In this document: positions 1 to 12,079 of the stretch, one piece after another
How positions within the stretch are numbered: the first letter of the stretch is position 1
Layout of the letters: every line of letters starts with the position of its first letter
Source of the DNA: Hysterangium stoloniferum
Taxonomy: Eukaryota > Basidiomycota > Agaricomycetes > Hysterangiales > Hysterangiaceae
Length of the DNA stretch: 64,000 nt
Direction: 5' to 3'
NCBI GenBank assembly: GCA_015178975.1
Contig: WHVD01000128.1
Span: 179,838 to 243,837 of the forward strand
The notes under the pieces: generated by a model
Seen by the model: the letters and a program-made list of their open reading frames with translations, nothing else
What the model was told of the DNA's origin: nothing
Database searches by the model: none
Made by a program: the position numbers and the translations under genes

Positions 1-353
1 TGGACATTCTTCGGGATTTGTACAGGATCAATGAACTTACCCTAGTTGGTCTCAAGTGTGCCGATGCAATCTATGAAGGCCTCTGCCCTCCTCCTGACAC
101 TGAGACAATTCATTGGCTCTGCCCCCATTTACGGACGCTGACTATAATTGAGGTTGGGATAAAAGCCGACTGGATAGTTCAACTTCTTTTCAAACGCATG
201 CTTCCAGTCAATTCCATTGCGAGAGATGGCGATGGCCTATTGACCCGCGTTTGCATCAAACGTCCCAGGATAGAAGCAAGCAACGCAGAAGTTGCATTGG
301 AGTTGGCATCTCTCTCCCAGACTCATGGCGACGTTGAGTTTTCTCTCCCGTAG
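1..353 (+). CDS. F-box/LRR-like protein, C-terminal part (5' truncated by window edge)
   Basis: An open frame runs from the left edge (frame of base 3) to a TAG ending at 353, about 117 residues. It reads as leucine-rich repeat-type sequence, with segments such as INELTLVGLKCAD and LCPHLRTLTIIEVG and Leu/Ile at regular spacing, and ends in a short tail. This is typical of the C-terminal ligand-binding half of the large Agaricomycete F-box/LRR-like families, which act as substrate adaptors of SCF ubiquitin ligases. No F-box is visible because the 5' part lies outside the window. The family call rests on repeat texture, not on a diagnostic motif. Confidence 0.5.
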   Translation, partial: DILRDLYRINELTLVGLKCADAIYEGLCPPPDTETIHWLCPHLRTLTIIEVGIKADWIVQLLFKRMLPVNSIARDGDGLLTRVCIKRPRIEASNAEVALELASLSQTHGDVEFSLP

Positions 354-1942
354 CCATACGGGGAGCGTAATCAGCGGTACAGGCCGCTTCACTACGCCCG
401 CCATCAACACTTTGACATGTGCTCAAAAACAGACCTTTCCCATAATACCGTCGCGCAGCCCGTTTCTTTTTTTACGCGGTTATTGGAAATCTATGCCCAA
501 GCGTTCCAAGGCATTCTAGGCGTTTTATTGACGAAGGAATGAAATGCTCCTACCAGACGGTTAGCATTGACACGATAGGAAGCGATCAAGAATCCGGACC
601 GCAAACTCTGCCAGAATTATATACATGTACACAAAATGTCAATGAAAATACAGTAGCTAATAATTTGTACAAATGTTGAATCGGATACTTATAGATTTAT
701 TATATTTATCCTCAGAAAGTGATATTATAACTGGTTGACGATAAAAGAAATTTCAAAAAATTGTACAGGCATTAAACGAAATGGCTTGAAATATGTTCCT
801 AGGGACCTTGGGGAGTAAATGGTGTTAAAATTGTCATTCGGATGAGATTGAACCACTTGCCCCGACATACCGATTACATGAACCCACTGTAAAAATTTCA
901 TATATGGTCTCGAGGAATACAGCTTGGTCCTATCGACGTCTGGATCGATGGCAATGTAAAGCTGCATTGGACAGCAGCCCCCCCACAAGGCGTGCCACGG
1001 GAACGCCAGCGGCCGATCGCAAAACTTTAAAAGAGAATAGATGCTGATATATATTCATCCCTACTCGGAAATGATTATGAATTGTTTTTTGGGTGATGTT
1101 TAAACAAAATTCCAAATGATATTTATTCAAGTCACCCCTCCCCCGCCACGCCACGAGTGTACTGAGCACAGTGCAATAGTTGTCCAAATCTAAGCTGATA
1201 GCAGTTCAGTTCAAGCGCATTATGAACTGGTATACAATGCGAAATCTTCCTTCAGTCAGCATCACACTCATGCATTATTGAAAAACGCTGCCTGTCCAAT
1301 TGAATCTATTCTCGGGGTTGGTGAATGTGGTAAGAGCTACTATGAAATCATGGAGAGTCAGCAGTCATAAGGACAGTGGAGAGGAAAGGATACACACTCC
1401 ACGACTGCTTCCCACATAAACCCGCCTTACATCTCATTATTTTAAGCAGCTCTCCACTGCAATTCAATCCCGTTCAACATCTACCTTTGGCACCGCTTGT
1501 GTTTTCCCTAGAATTTCCCCTGAGATGGTTGCCGTGTATTTTACAGAATGTCACTCACTGGTTTTAGCAGCCTCAAAGCTTGTTCTAAGGCTGCTAGGGT
1601 TATATTTTCAGCGACCATGTTCCAATTTGTGACAGACTGCTCTCTGGCCAACGAAGCGCACACGACTGGCACAAAAAGAGGAGACCGCTCTTCAACTTAA
1701 GAGGCTATCTTAATCAAGTACGACTCTCGAACAAAGCCGATCCAATCCAGAGCTTCCTATCCGCAAAGCTTCAGCAATAGACACGGATGCACTATTGGTT
1801 CGTGCTAGATTGGTAGTGACCCTCCTGGTGCTGTCATGCTTTTTGTATAAGTGCGTATTATTCCGGTCAGATATTTTTAACGCGATTGCGCGAATATACT
1901 TTAGAGTAATAAAAGTAATAAACAAAAAATGTCGGAAAAATT
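354..1942. other. intergenic, no supported gene
   Basis: Only short overlapping frames with no recognisable domain or splice structure. The one local structure is an inverted repeat near 1566-1601 (TAGCAGCCT ... AGGCTGCTA, 9-bp arms) with no T-run to suggest a terminator. Confidence 0.5.
1924..1940 (-). terminator. Pol III terminator of tRNA-Val
   Basis: On the transcribed (minus) strand the tRNA 3' end is followed within 5 nt by TTTTT, then by a second run of six T. Runs of four or more T are the standard RNA polymerase III stop. Confidence 0.75.
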
Positions 1943-2023
1943 TGATCCGAGCCGGACTTGAACCGACGACCTTCTGCGCACTGAAATGTTAAGCAGACGT
2001 TCCACCAACTGAACTATCGAACC
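1943..2023 (-). tRNA. tRNA-Val(AAC) with 8-nt intron
   Basis: Read on the minus strand, the sequence folds as a full cloverleaf. The acceptor stem is GGTTCGA/TCGGATC with two G-U pairs. The D stem is GTTC/GAAC, the anticodon stem TCTGC/GCAGA, and the T stem GTCGG/CCGGC with loop TTCAAGT. The discriminator base is A. The span between the anticodon-stem strands is 15 nt, not 7. Placing U33 before AAC and A37 leaves an 8-nt intron (1979-1986) at the canonical 37/38 position. The B box is GGTTCAAGTCC. T-runs at 1936-1940 and 1924-1929 lie just downstream and would stop RNA polymerase III. Confidence 0.93.
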
Positions 2024-2675
2024 TTATAAGTAGCGGGCATAATCTATCTTTATATACCTTCTCTTATTTTTAAGGCGTTCCCTAAAACCAACAACCAGAC
2101 TATACAACTATATCGTTTCGCTCTGAACCAACTCCGAGAAGAGTTTACAAGGTCATTTTTCAATGATAGACTTGATGAAAGCACCTAATATCAGCACTGC
2201 TTGATATCATAGCACCCTTTCTTTATCAGGCAAAGCGAGTTTGTATCCATCCGACCATTCCTCTCCCACGGGAACTATGAGACAGAAACACGCTCTTAAA
2301 AACGCCTCCATATAAAGGACGGGACCAAGTGAAACATATACCTGATAGTGGAACAGAGGAGAAGGAAAAAAAAGACTATGTATATATAGCTAGCTAGTGA
2401 AACAATTGCTCTACTCAAACAAGCGTGAATACCACAAATCAGCATTACACCTCCAAAGCAACAGTAGATAAGCTACCTCCATCCTTTACCACCATACCCT
2501 GCAACATCCGGCCTGGCACTGCGGATAGACCTCCTTCACCATACCTTGTAACATCGGAGCTGGGGCCGGCGATAGAGATGATGATCGGCGCTTGTTCAAC
2601 GTAGATTCCAGACCAGTGCCAACTGTCAGGAGTGGCAGAGATAATGCCGTCTTTTGACAGACGGACCCCGGTGCT

Positions 2676-2873
2676 CTGGATAACCAGGCAGCGATCAAGG
2701 CATTGAACAACAGCAAGACACAACCCAGCCAATGCCTTCTAGATAAGATCATTAGGACAATCAGGCTACTCCGAAATCATTGGCGACAAATGCGCATCCA
2801 CCTCGAATGGGTACCAAGACACGAAGGCATCGAAGGTTAATGAGTCTGTGGATCGCCTAGCTACTTACAACTT
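2676..2873 (+). pseudogene. LINE-type RNase H domain relic
   Basis: One frame from 2676 reads DNQAAIKALNN and continues to WVPRHEGIEG, where it meets TAA. Shifting by one base there restores NESVDRLATYN. These are the two signature blocks of the RNase HI domain of non-LTR retrotransposons (a D-QAA-KAL strand, then WVPGHxGIxGNExAD), in order and at about the right distance. Upstream the frame is closed by TGA, and no reverse transcriptase is visible. This is a short, frameshifted, dead fragment just upstream of the helicase gene. Confidence 0.75.
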
Positions 2874-3029
2874 GTGCTAGTTGCCCGCCTTCAACCCAGT
2901 GATTTAATTGACAAATACCGCCAATGTCCCAGCGGAAGAGTGGGTCCGCGTCGCCCACTTCATCAGAGACAAGACTTTGGTGTGCACCAGCCGAAAGACC
3001 CTCGCTTACATAATCTGCCTCCTCCCCAG

Positions 3030-6000
3030 ATGTCGTCGCCGACTTTAGAAGGGAGCTTACACTCCGAGATACATTCACCTTCACGAGCCAATGCAGAAGC
3101 CTTATTGGAGTCTCTGAAGCTTTCTGGGTTGCCTAGTACAGAGGAAATACATCGAGAGATAGAGGAGACTATACTGCTTCCTAAACAGCGTCTTCCTGCG
3201 CATTGGCTGCCTACGTACCAAATGTATGTTTTTTTTGAGTGTTTTCTCAAGTTGTATTAAGCATAATAAATGATAAATTATGTAGTCATTGGGAGAATGA
3301 ACTTTCAATCCCTTCACTGTTGCCTCACGCACCAGCACCAGCTCCTACAAGAGTAGAGTTTGTACGCACAGGTCTCGATGGTCGTGTGACAGGGTATGCC
3401 GAGGTATTTATCAAGACTTAAAATTACACAATGTACTCTGAGTCCTCATATTCGCCTCAGGTCCGCGCTCCTAAGCCTTCCACGGGCCTCACATCGACGT
3501 CTCTTGACCGATTACCAACCTCTACACGTGCTTTTGTGCGTGGAAAATCTGGAAACTCGCCCTTTCTCCCGGGAGGACTAGATGAAGTAGTAAAGGTAGT
3601 CGGAACAGGCAAAGGCATCGATGAGAACCAGAAATTACTTAGAGTGGCACCCGGCCTGTCGCGCGGACTGAGGATGCCAGGAGAGGCTAATATTGATGAT
3701 GAGGATGCGCCTCAGTATGGAGGCGATGCGGCCGGATATCTAAATCCACAATTAACGGACGGAGGTGTACGTAATTTCATGCCGATTTTCCAATGTGGTC
3801 TATATTTCTTTACAGAATATTTACGGAAATGCCATCGCTGGGCCTTCACAACCCGAATCACTCGAATTCAGTGGAGACGGCGATATAGACGATCTTCTTC
3901 CTTCAACTGTAGGCTTTTGAATTCTCACAACGCACAGCCCGGTTTACACTCCTTTAGAGAACCTACTTCAACCCGCTTACGTCTGGAATCGTTCGGCCTA
4001 AGCAACAACTCCATTTGCAAAAACGTGATTGGGCCCATGTTGTGGATATAACTAAACCTAATCCCGAGTATGAGCTTCTACGGGAAAGTGGCGGGTTAGC
4101 TAAAGAGGTGATGATAGTTTAAATCGCGAGGTCTATATGCATGAATATTAACATAAATGTCCCATAGTATCCATTCAATCTCGACCCATTCCAGAAGGCC
4201 GCCGTCACACACCTTGAAAAAGGTGAATCCGTTTTTGTAGCAGCTCACACGTCAGCTGGTAAAACAGTGGTTGCGGAGTATGCGATTGCCCTTGCAGGAA
4301 GGCATGTTACCAGGTAAATTGTTCGCGTCTCCACGTCCATTTCTTTCCGTCATGTAAATTTCAGAACGATATACACCTCCCCTATAAAAGCGCTCTCAAA
4401 TCAAAAGTTTCGAGACTTCAAAACGACGTTCGGTGCAGCTAACGTTGGCATTTTGACCGGAGATGTTCAAGTCAGTGCAGAAACGATGCTGATTTGACAC
4501 TTTTTTTTGATATTCTGCAGATAAATCCAGATGCGCCATGCCTAATCATGACAACGGAGATTCTACGAAGTATGCTGTATAAGGGTGCGGATCTTATAAG
4601 AGATGTCGAGTGGGTGGTATTCGATGAAGTGCACTACGTCAGCGATGCGGAGGTGAACAACTCTCACGTTTATAACTTTATCTTGGAGCATCCCCTCCTG
4701 ACGTCCTACATTCAGCGTGGTGTGGTTTGGGAGGAAGTGATCATCATGCTTCCAGAACACGTCAACATCATTTTGTTATCTGCAACGATTCCGAACACGA
4801 AGGAATTCGCCGATTGGGTCGGGTAAGGAATCGTCTCTGCTGCCTCATCGTATGCCCACACCCTGCCTTCCTAGCCGTACGAAGAGAAAGGACATATACG
4901 TCATATCAACACCCAAACGACCCGTACCCCTCGAACACTACCTCTACGCAGGACGAGACACATTCAAAATTGTGGATGCCAAAGGCGAATTCCTTGGCCA
5001 AGGGTGCGCATTCAGGCACTCTTCCCTGCCATGGACGGTACTGACGGCTACTGGCGAACATTGTGCAGGTACAAGGACGCGGGTGAGGCACTTCGTCGGA
5101 AGCAAGACAAAGAGCGTGAGGCAGCCGGTCTCGCACCCGTAGTCCGCCTCGGGGCACGAGGCGGTGCAAACCAGCGCGGCGGTGCACAGCGCGGCGCAAA
5201 CGCGCAGCGAGGCGGACGCGGGACTCCCGCCCGCAGCGCACCGTTCCCTCCGAGAGGCGGTGGTGGCGGTGGCGGTGGCGGTCGAACGACGCACCACCAG
5301 CTGGACAAGAGTTTGTTCGTGCATCTGTTGGGACATTTGAAGAAGAAGGAGCTGCTTCCGACTGTGGTGTTTACGTTTTCGAAGAAAAGGTGCGAGGAAC
5401 AGGCAAGTACGCTTACGAACGCGGATTTGTGTACGAGCGTGGAGAAGAGCGAGGTGCATGTTGCGTTGGAGAGGGCCTTGTCGCGGTTGTCGGGTGAGTT
5501 GGTGCTTTGGCGAGATGCAAATTGTTGGTTGAAATGTTTCTTTTTCGTAGCGGCGGATCGTAAGTTGCCACAGATAGGGAGAATGCGCGAGTTATTATCG
5601 CGAGGGATTGGGGTGCACCATGGGGGGCTTTTACCTATAGTCAAAGAGGTAATGCCTGATTTAATCTCCTTTCCTGAGTCTGTCGCTTAGTACCCGGTTA
5701 GGTAGTCGAACTCCTCTTTGCTAGAGGGCTTGTCAAAATTCTATTCGCTACAGAAACCTTTGCCATGGTATTTAGGTTTTCAAATTCAAGCTTAAACCCT
5801 GCTCATCGTTCCTTTTTTAGGGCGTCAATATGCCTGCTCGATGTGTTGTATTCTCAGGCATACGAAAACACGACGGAAGATCCTTCCGTGAGATTCTTCC
5901 TGGTGAATACACACAGATGTCAGGCCGTGCAGGACGACGTGGGCTCGATGCGACAGGTGTGGTAATTATCATCGTTGGTGATGAGCTTCCGGATGTACGT

Positions 6001-7979
6001 TGCCACTGCCGCATTATCCTCACGTCTCACAACTCAAGTATGGATGTCGCTAGACCCCAACGCTGCATAAAATGATGCTTGGCACGCCCTCACGACTGCA
6101 ATCGCAGTTCCGCTTGACGTACAACATGATACTGAATCTTTTAAGGGTCGAGGCGTTGAAGGTTGAAGATATGATAAAAAGGAGCTTCTCGGAAAATGCC
6201 GCTCAGAAGCTTCTTCCAGACCAACAGAAGAAGGTCGTCGAGAATGAAAAATTACTCGGAACCTTGGCAAAGCTGTCGTGTGATATCTGCCAACCAAGCA
6301 TTCAGCATTTCTATGATACGTCTGACACTGTTATTGCGCTCAATCAAAATATCCTTGAGCTTGCGTCAAGTCACCAGCAAGGGTTGAAGTCTTTGGCATC
6401 TGGCCGTGTGCTCATTTTGAAAGACGGGGTAAGTTCTTTTTCAAACGATCTTTGTTTGTCAATCGAATATGTCGTTTATACCGTTCCATCGCGCCCAGCA
6501 CTTCCCTTCCAACGCCGCGGTTTTTTTGAAGACTGGTCCACGTCAGGTCTCAGGTTCCGGCATGGATCAAGTGCGATTGCATTTCGTCCTGGCGTTAGTT
6601 TCCCCCGAGACAAAGTCAAGGTCACAAGGTGGGTTAATACCCTGTCGTAGTCTTTTCCCGCTCACATTTCGTGGCGTTTAGACGTAGATGTTCAAGTTAT
6701 TCCGCCACGCTGGCCACCAACACCCGAGTCGTTGTTAGTCGATGAGGGAGTATACGATCTAGTCGCAGTACCGCTTTCGAGTATCGCGCTGATTACGAAC
6801 CGTACCATCAAAGTATGAACCGAACATCTGTGCCCTTTCGGCTGACAACGTTCCCTCTCTTTATTCAGGTCGATCCCAATGCTATCGTAGAGCAACATAA
6901 AATTGCTCCCATGCGGGAAGCCATTTCTCAGTTAAACGGCTTAGTGCATGAATGGGTACATGAGGGCCACATAGCCGAAGCTGATTGGGGTCGAATGCGT
7001 CAGCTCGAGTTTCAGGAGGCGTTGCGAAGGCGTGATGCCCTCGTTCAGAAATTACCCAACAGTCCGTGTTTGCAATGCCCAGACTTTGAATCACATGTAG
7101 CCATTTTTCTGTCTCCTTAATCCGTGCTATTACTCACACTGTGCTTTGCGTTTAGTATCATATCCTTCATGGCGAGAAAGTCCTTCGAGCTAATATTGCG
7201 ACGTTGAAGCTTGCGTTGTCGGACCAGAACCTCGAATTGCTGCCAGATTACGAACAGCGCGTTGACGTTCTCAAAGACCTCAAATTTATCGACGAAAATT
7301 CCACCGTCCTTCTCAAAGGCCGGGTGGCTTGCGAAGTAAGTCGCATTCTCCCGTCGTTTATCTACTTTAACCCTACCCCGCTTCCTTAGATTAACTCGGC
7401 ACATGAACTAGTCTTGACGGAATTGATCCTTGAGAACACATTGGCGGGTTACGAGCCGGAGGAAGTTGTGGCACTCATCTCTTGCTTCGTTTTCCAGGAG
7501 AAGACAGATGTAGAACCTGTCATTCCTCCCAAGCTGGAGGCGGGCCGTGATGCTATCCTTGCGATAGTAGATAGAGTAGATGCTGTTCAGCTACAGCATA
7601 GTGTTGGGGAGGATCTTAGCGCAAGGGTGAAATTTGGCTTGGTGGAAGTGGTATATGAGTGGGCTAAGGGCATGGTAAGTTTTGGTGCTAGTAGTCGGAT
7701 ACTCACTCATCGGACGTCCATTTTCCAGCCGTTCGAACAAATAACGACCCTCACAGATGTCGCAGAGGGGACAATAGTACGTGTGATTACGCGGCTGGAT
7801 GAGACATGTCGCGAGATCCGGGATGCTGCACGTGTAATCGGAGATGCAGAACTTTTTAAGAAGATGGAAGAAGCGCAGATTAAGATCAAACGGGATAGTG
7901 AGTGGCTTGCTGCGTTTCTTAACTTCACGAAATTGAGTATTATTCCGCAGTTGTATTCGCTGCTAGCTTATATTTCTAA
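3030..7979 (+). CDS. SKI2: SKI2-type DExH RNA helicase (cytoplasmic exosome cofactor)
   Basis: I reconstructed 22 exons by frame and GT-AG logic: 3030-3223, 3286-3403, 3461-3766, 3816-3908, 3958-4107, 4168-4313, 4365-4470, 4521-4652, 4716-4822, 4875-5003, 5069-5493, 5551-5648, 5702-5767, 5821-5994, 6054-6428, 6499-6628, 6682-6812, 6869-7096, 7156-7335, 7390-7674, 7729-7897, 7951-7979. The sum is 3771 nt, 1256 residues, matching yeast Ski2 and human SKIV2L in size. Motif I (TSAGKT) is near residue 315, DEVH near 406, SAT near 437 and [10 protein letters not shown] near 722. A Gly/Arg-rich linker lies at about 521-564. The arch and DSHCT-like C-terminus ends [11 protein letters not shown], as in the family. 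In the Ski complex it unwinds and feeds mRNA to the cytoplasmic exosome for 3'-5' decay. The start ATG at 3030 gives a typical SKI2 N-terminus. No lesion is seen, so it is probably functional. Confidence 0.95.
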
Positions 7980-9949
7980 TATTTTATTAGCTGTACAGTT
8001 GCAGAAATATTGTACGTTGCAATAAATGCGATTTACTAAAGTATATTTTCTAGGCATTGGGGCACTCGGAATTCACCTACAAGTCTAGCGCTCGTACATA
8101 TCACGCATGAACGACCAGGCGCCTCGATTCATGGTGTAGGCAAGCCAAACCAATTTGAATCTATCTTTATTCTCTGTCAAAAGCCCGGTTGTACAAGTTA
8201 TCGATTCTGCGATAGCTGTGTGTGTTTGACCGTCTATTCAAGTCATCCGATGCTGGCTTAACATCTGGAAGTGTCACTTCCCATTTTGTAAGGCCTAAAA
8301 ACCGTGCTTGACAATGGCAGTAATGAGAAGAATGAGTGTTACTACAAGAACTTTAGCACAATTCTGGTGGCATAAACGGTCATGAATGACAATCTATAGT
8401 GTATTCAGCATTACATGTGTTTTAGTGGGGCGGGTTCTGCCTATATGCATCCTAGCTCCCACAGACTAAGATTTATAGTCTGAATCGGTCCAATGAAAAA
8501 TCATCCGAGTAACCCATCCCGCTCCACATCTGGTGTGTCGTACAAGTGGTATCATCATAATCTGAATCTCCATTCCGCCCCTCGACCGTCGTGTATCTAT
8601 ATGTCCATGCGACCACCGTAAATCCTCTGTATTTCAGTGGCAATATCATTGCTTCACCAACAACTTTCAAAATTGCAATTTCCATTCAGAATAATTTCTC
8701 CGTATTAAAACAATACCATTGTCGGTAAGGTTAAGCTCAAGGAAGGGAAGAGGAGGATAAAGGTATCTACCAACTGACAAATGTGTTCTGAACCGTATTA
8801 TGGAAATTAGAGATATATACTAAATGTATTGGCCAAGAACATCCAAGTATCCAGCATTTCCCGGCTGAATCTAGTTGTCGACGAGAGTAACGAATTATTA
8901 ATTTCAGTGATTCGCAAAATCGCCTGTGTAGACGATTAATGATAACTTGGGTGTGATATTGAATGTATTCTAGATCTGATCGCAGCACCCATATAAAACA
9001 GTGGATTATGGACCTTCTCTGCACTACATATGTCTGAAGCCATTCTGCATTCGCAATGTAGTAGCCACACCTAAACAATTTTGTCTCCATTACGCGAGTT
9101 GAGGGTCAACGTGAACAATCGCAGGCGAACGGGCGAACGTATAAATCACTCAACATCTATAGGTATACATGTCTCCATCAAGGAATATGCATAAATCTCA
9201 TGCATGCCCTCCTTGGATGGCGGTAGGAGCAGATATCGCACGGAAGCCGACACATCTCCCTTGGTTTCTTCTTTTCCCTCCCGCGTAATATTACACCCTA
9301 CTTTTCTTCTATCTCCACTGAAATTATGTCCGAAGGCGCATCTGCTCCACAATATCCGTAACTTTATTGGATCGATCGTGGGGCAAAGTAGACATCATGT
9401 TTTACATTTGAGTGGCAACGTTCTCCGTGAGCGGTGCAAAAACGCTCCTGTAAAGTGAAGACGCAACTAAGAGCAGGCTCCGCCTGATGACGTACCACTG
9501 TGACGTATTATTTGTTGTCGGTGGAGGAATTTTTCGGTCGGCATGAGACCATATGTGTCATTTGAAACCACCGTTCGTCCGACGGGAATGGAAGAGCTGA
9601 CAATTGCAAGGAGGCAATATTACATTTATTTTTATTTTACACAATAGATACGGTGAGGATCGCAAGGATTCTGTCAATTTTATGCCAATAAGTATGACGG
9701 AAAGGTATTGTGGGGAACTATCCATAGACGCCGTGAATGAAGTGTTGGGTCATGATGGTTGTTGGTTGTTCCGCCGACTTGCAAGCCGTACATACGGGTG
9801 CGGATGCAAGCTGATCGATCGCCCGACGGATCGGATTTGCTGGTAATTCGATCGCTTGCCCGACCTTGGTCGGCTGAATCTCACCAAGAGTCTCTCCGGA
9901 CGGCCAGGACTTCAGAACGTTGCATAGAAGGGAAAATGTCCCATGGGGA
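7980..9949. other. intergenic, no supported gene
   Basis: The longest frames (minus strand, 8473-8685 and 8767-9090) have no recognisable domain, splice partners or second copy in the window. Two TGACGTA motifs (9488-9510 area), the core bound by CREB/ATF-type bZIP proteins, lie about 500 bp upstream of the next gene. They may be chance. Confidence 0.45.
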
Positions 9950-9957
9950 TATATAAA
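9950..9957 (+). promoter_or_regulatory. TATA box of the DUF6593-like gene
   Basis: TATATAAA lies 48 bp upstream of the chosen start ATG at 10005, a plausible distance for a fungal core promoter. Confidence 0.55.
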
Positions 9958-10004
9958 TATCACAGCCTCTTGTCCGTATCCTAGCCTTTCCCCTCTTCTC
10001 ATGT

Positions 10005-10634
10005 ATGGTCTCTTTCACTCTCGTTAAGCGCGACGGCCGTTTGGCCAGCATCTCCTCCCCCACTAACAATATAATCTATACGATTACTTCGGAACGTACA
10101 CAGTCAGGGACTCAGATGGTTAACATCCTACGCACCTCTCAAGGCCTCGCCCTGGAGGAGGTGGCTTCGGTAGTTTATTTCGACTCGAGAACTATTATTG
10201 TCAAATTTAGGGCATACTTCTCATCTTTGGACTCGATTTTGCGCCAAGAAGTCCATTCCAAGTAAGGTCGTTTTATGATGTGCTTGATCAAAATGCTGAC
10301 TATTGTTGCATATAGCTCACATTTCTTTGTTGCTCCTAACGGTCAGGAGTACAAGTGGCGGGTCAATGGTCGCAATCTTGAGGTGAATATTTTTGCCCTC
10401 GATTATCCTATACATGTCGCTCAAAAATAATCCACATAGCTCTGCAACATAAACTCACACGAGCTTCTCGCTCGCACACGCCCTGCGCAACGTTCCGGCA
10501 TATTTAGACGATTCGTGAAGAAGCCACCATCCTTAGAGATTACCCTAGAAGATATTCTACTAGATATGCACACGCTTGACCTTGTCATCCTGACATACAC
10601 CATTATCCAAAAAGGTTTGGACAACCAAACTTGA
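10005..10634 (+). CDS. DUF6593-like protein
   Basis: Three exons (10005-10261, 10316-10382, 10440-10634) joined by GT-AG introns of 54 and 57 nt give 519 nt, 172 residues, in one frame. The ATG at 10001 runs into a stop after eight codons, so 10005 is the start. The protein has the layout I associate with basidiomycete DUF6593 proteins. An N-terminal beta-rich block (YTITSERTQSGT) is followed by a DG/NGxxYKW-type block (APNGQEYKWRVNGRNLE) and a C-terminal hydrophobic strand (LDLVILTYTIIQKGL). The function of this domain is unknown; its tubby-like beta pattern is only an impression. The gene is intact, preceded by a TATA box, and lies outside the repeated block. Confidence 0.8.
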
Positions 10635-11600
10635 ATTGCATTCCGGCATCGGTGATTTCGAGATTATCATCGGCCACTTTTATAGCCTTCTCTGCCTTGT
10701 GCGTAGTGTTGGATATTGTGGAGGCCATGTAGCTATTTTATTGGTTGTATCGATAAATACGTCTAATAGCCATTCTATCTTTTCTTCCTCTGCACTGATG
10801 AAAATGCTACTTTTTAACAATTGCGCAATCCAAAATGGTTGTGTGATGAAAGCACCACGATGGGTGCATCGCCACTCAGGGTCTGTCTCCTCATATCCCA
10901 TGCGAAACACAACTATCCTCGAAGGGAATGTAGTGTTGATTCGGTTCTAGTTGCCAGCAACTTCCGGTGTAAAAAATAGTATAAAGTGACTTTGCCTGCT
11001 AATACCGAAGGGATTTGCATTCAATGTAATGCAATTGAGGGGATACGAGGTTGTTCAATTGACTGGATTCTTAATGATATCTCTACTACATACTAAGGGC
11101 ATTTGAACATATAAGAATGGCAAAGGTTTATCACACACATCATCTACAAAGGATCCACGATCCGGGACTTTTTCTGGTACAGGGTTAGAAGCGCCGTAAG
11201 TCCCTTTATTCGTCGAAATTTACACCTTAAGCGCGTAAATCCTGTCAACCGCGTAAACGCGGGACCAGTCCGGCCGCTGACGGCATCTGCTTCCGTGTTT
11301 AGGATACTTCGGCGGATGCAAGATTATCATGACCAACCCTGGGTTATTGGCTTGGTGTGATGGGGGAAAAGCAAATCCCGTAAATTCAAAGAAATAAGTT
11401 ATGCAATGTCACAGAATTCTCAACAAGGATCAAGAAATACTCTGGTCGGAGCTTTAGCCGTCTGTAGTGTTGGAAATCTCCCGGTAATCAGTGTTGAATA
11501 GGGAGGGCATTCTGTTAGACTTGGAGAGCTACTAGTGACTCTGATACAAGTGTTTCTAAAGATCTAGTACAAGGAATCGTTGTCCAACTTTTCCGGCGCC
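10635..11600. other. intergenic, no supported gene
   Basis: No frame here shows family motifs or consistent splicing. Confidence 0.4.
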
Positions 11601-11635
11601 AACGAAGAGGTGCAGCCCCCCAAAGTCGGGGTAGT

Positions 11636-11971
11636 TCTCACTTCCTCTCACTTGCATCCCTGATATATTCCGCGGTTGTTACGGACAGTATCCAAGGGGA
11701 TGAACGCGCTGCCAAAAGGTACAGTGTACTGGTCGTTCTCATTTTATAAAATATACCTCTATTCTTCAACACGTTCCACCACGCTCCTTTGCGTTTGTTG
11801 GACCTTGACACCGCGATAGATTCGTTGCTCCCACTGCTCAATAAAATTGTGGAAGCATTCCCAGCCCTTGAGTCTCTCGGGCTTTTTTCCACCACTTGGG
11901 ACCCGACCAGAGATATTGTGTGTGGCATCTATGCCTTAATCGTAGTAGGCCAACTTGTTATCTTTTATTAA
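11636..11971 (+). pseudogene. LRR/F-box-like fragment
   Basis: A stretch reading HFLSLASLIYSAVV ends at an AG|GTACAG donor-like site. After an intron-sized gap a frame continues LRLLDLDTAIDSLLPLLNK and EAFPALESLGLF to a TAA at 11971. The leucine spacing suggests leucine-rich repeats like those at the left edge of the window. No start, F-box or full repeat series is visible, so it is treated as a fragment. Confidence 0.35.
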
Positions 11972-12079
11972 TACTCCAAAGCAATTATCCCGCATTGGCG
12001 CGAGCCTGTGCCCTGTTGGAAAGATAATTCAACCAGGGCTGGCGAACATTCGGGATGAGAATATTTCCATAATTGATTG

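Noticed and set aside
1376-1567. 63-residue plus-strand frame as a gene
   Set aside because: No domain, no splice support, no second copy; length is within chance expectation.
5048-5644. Minus-strand frames of 171-198 residues across the helicase
   Set aside because: They overlap the Gly/Arg-rich exon of SKI2; GC-rich sequence opens the antisense frames. The plus-strand gene is certain.
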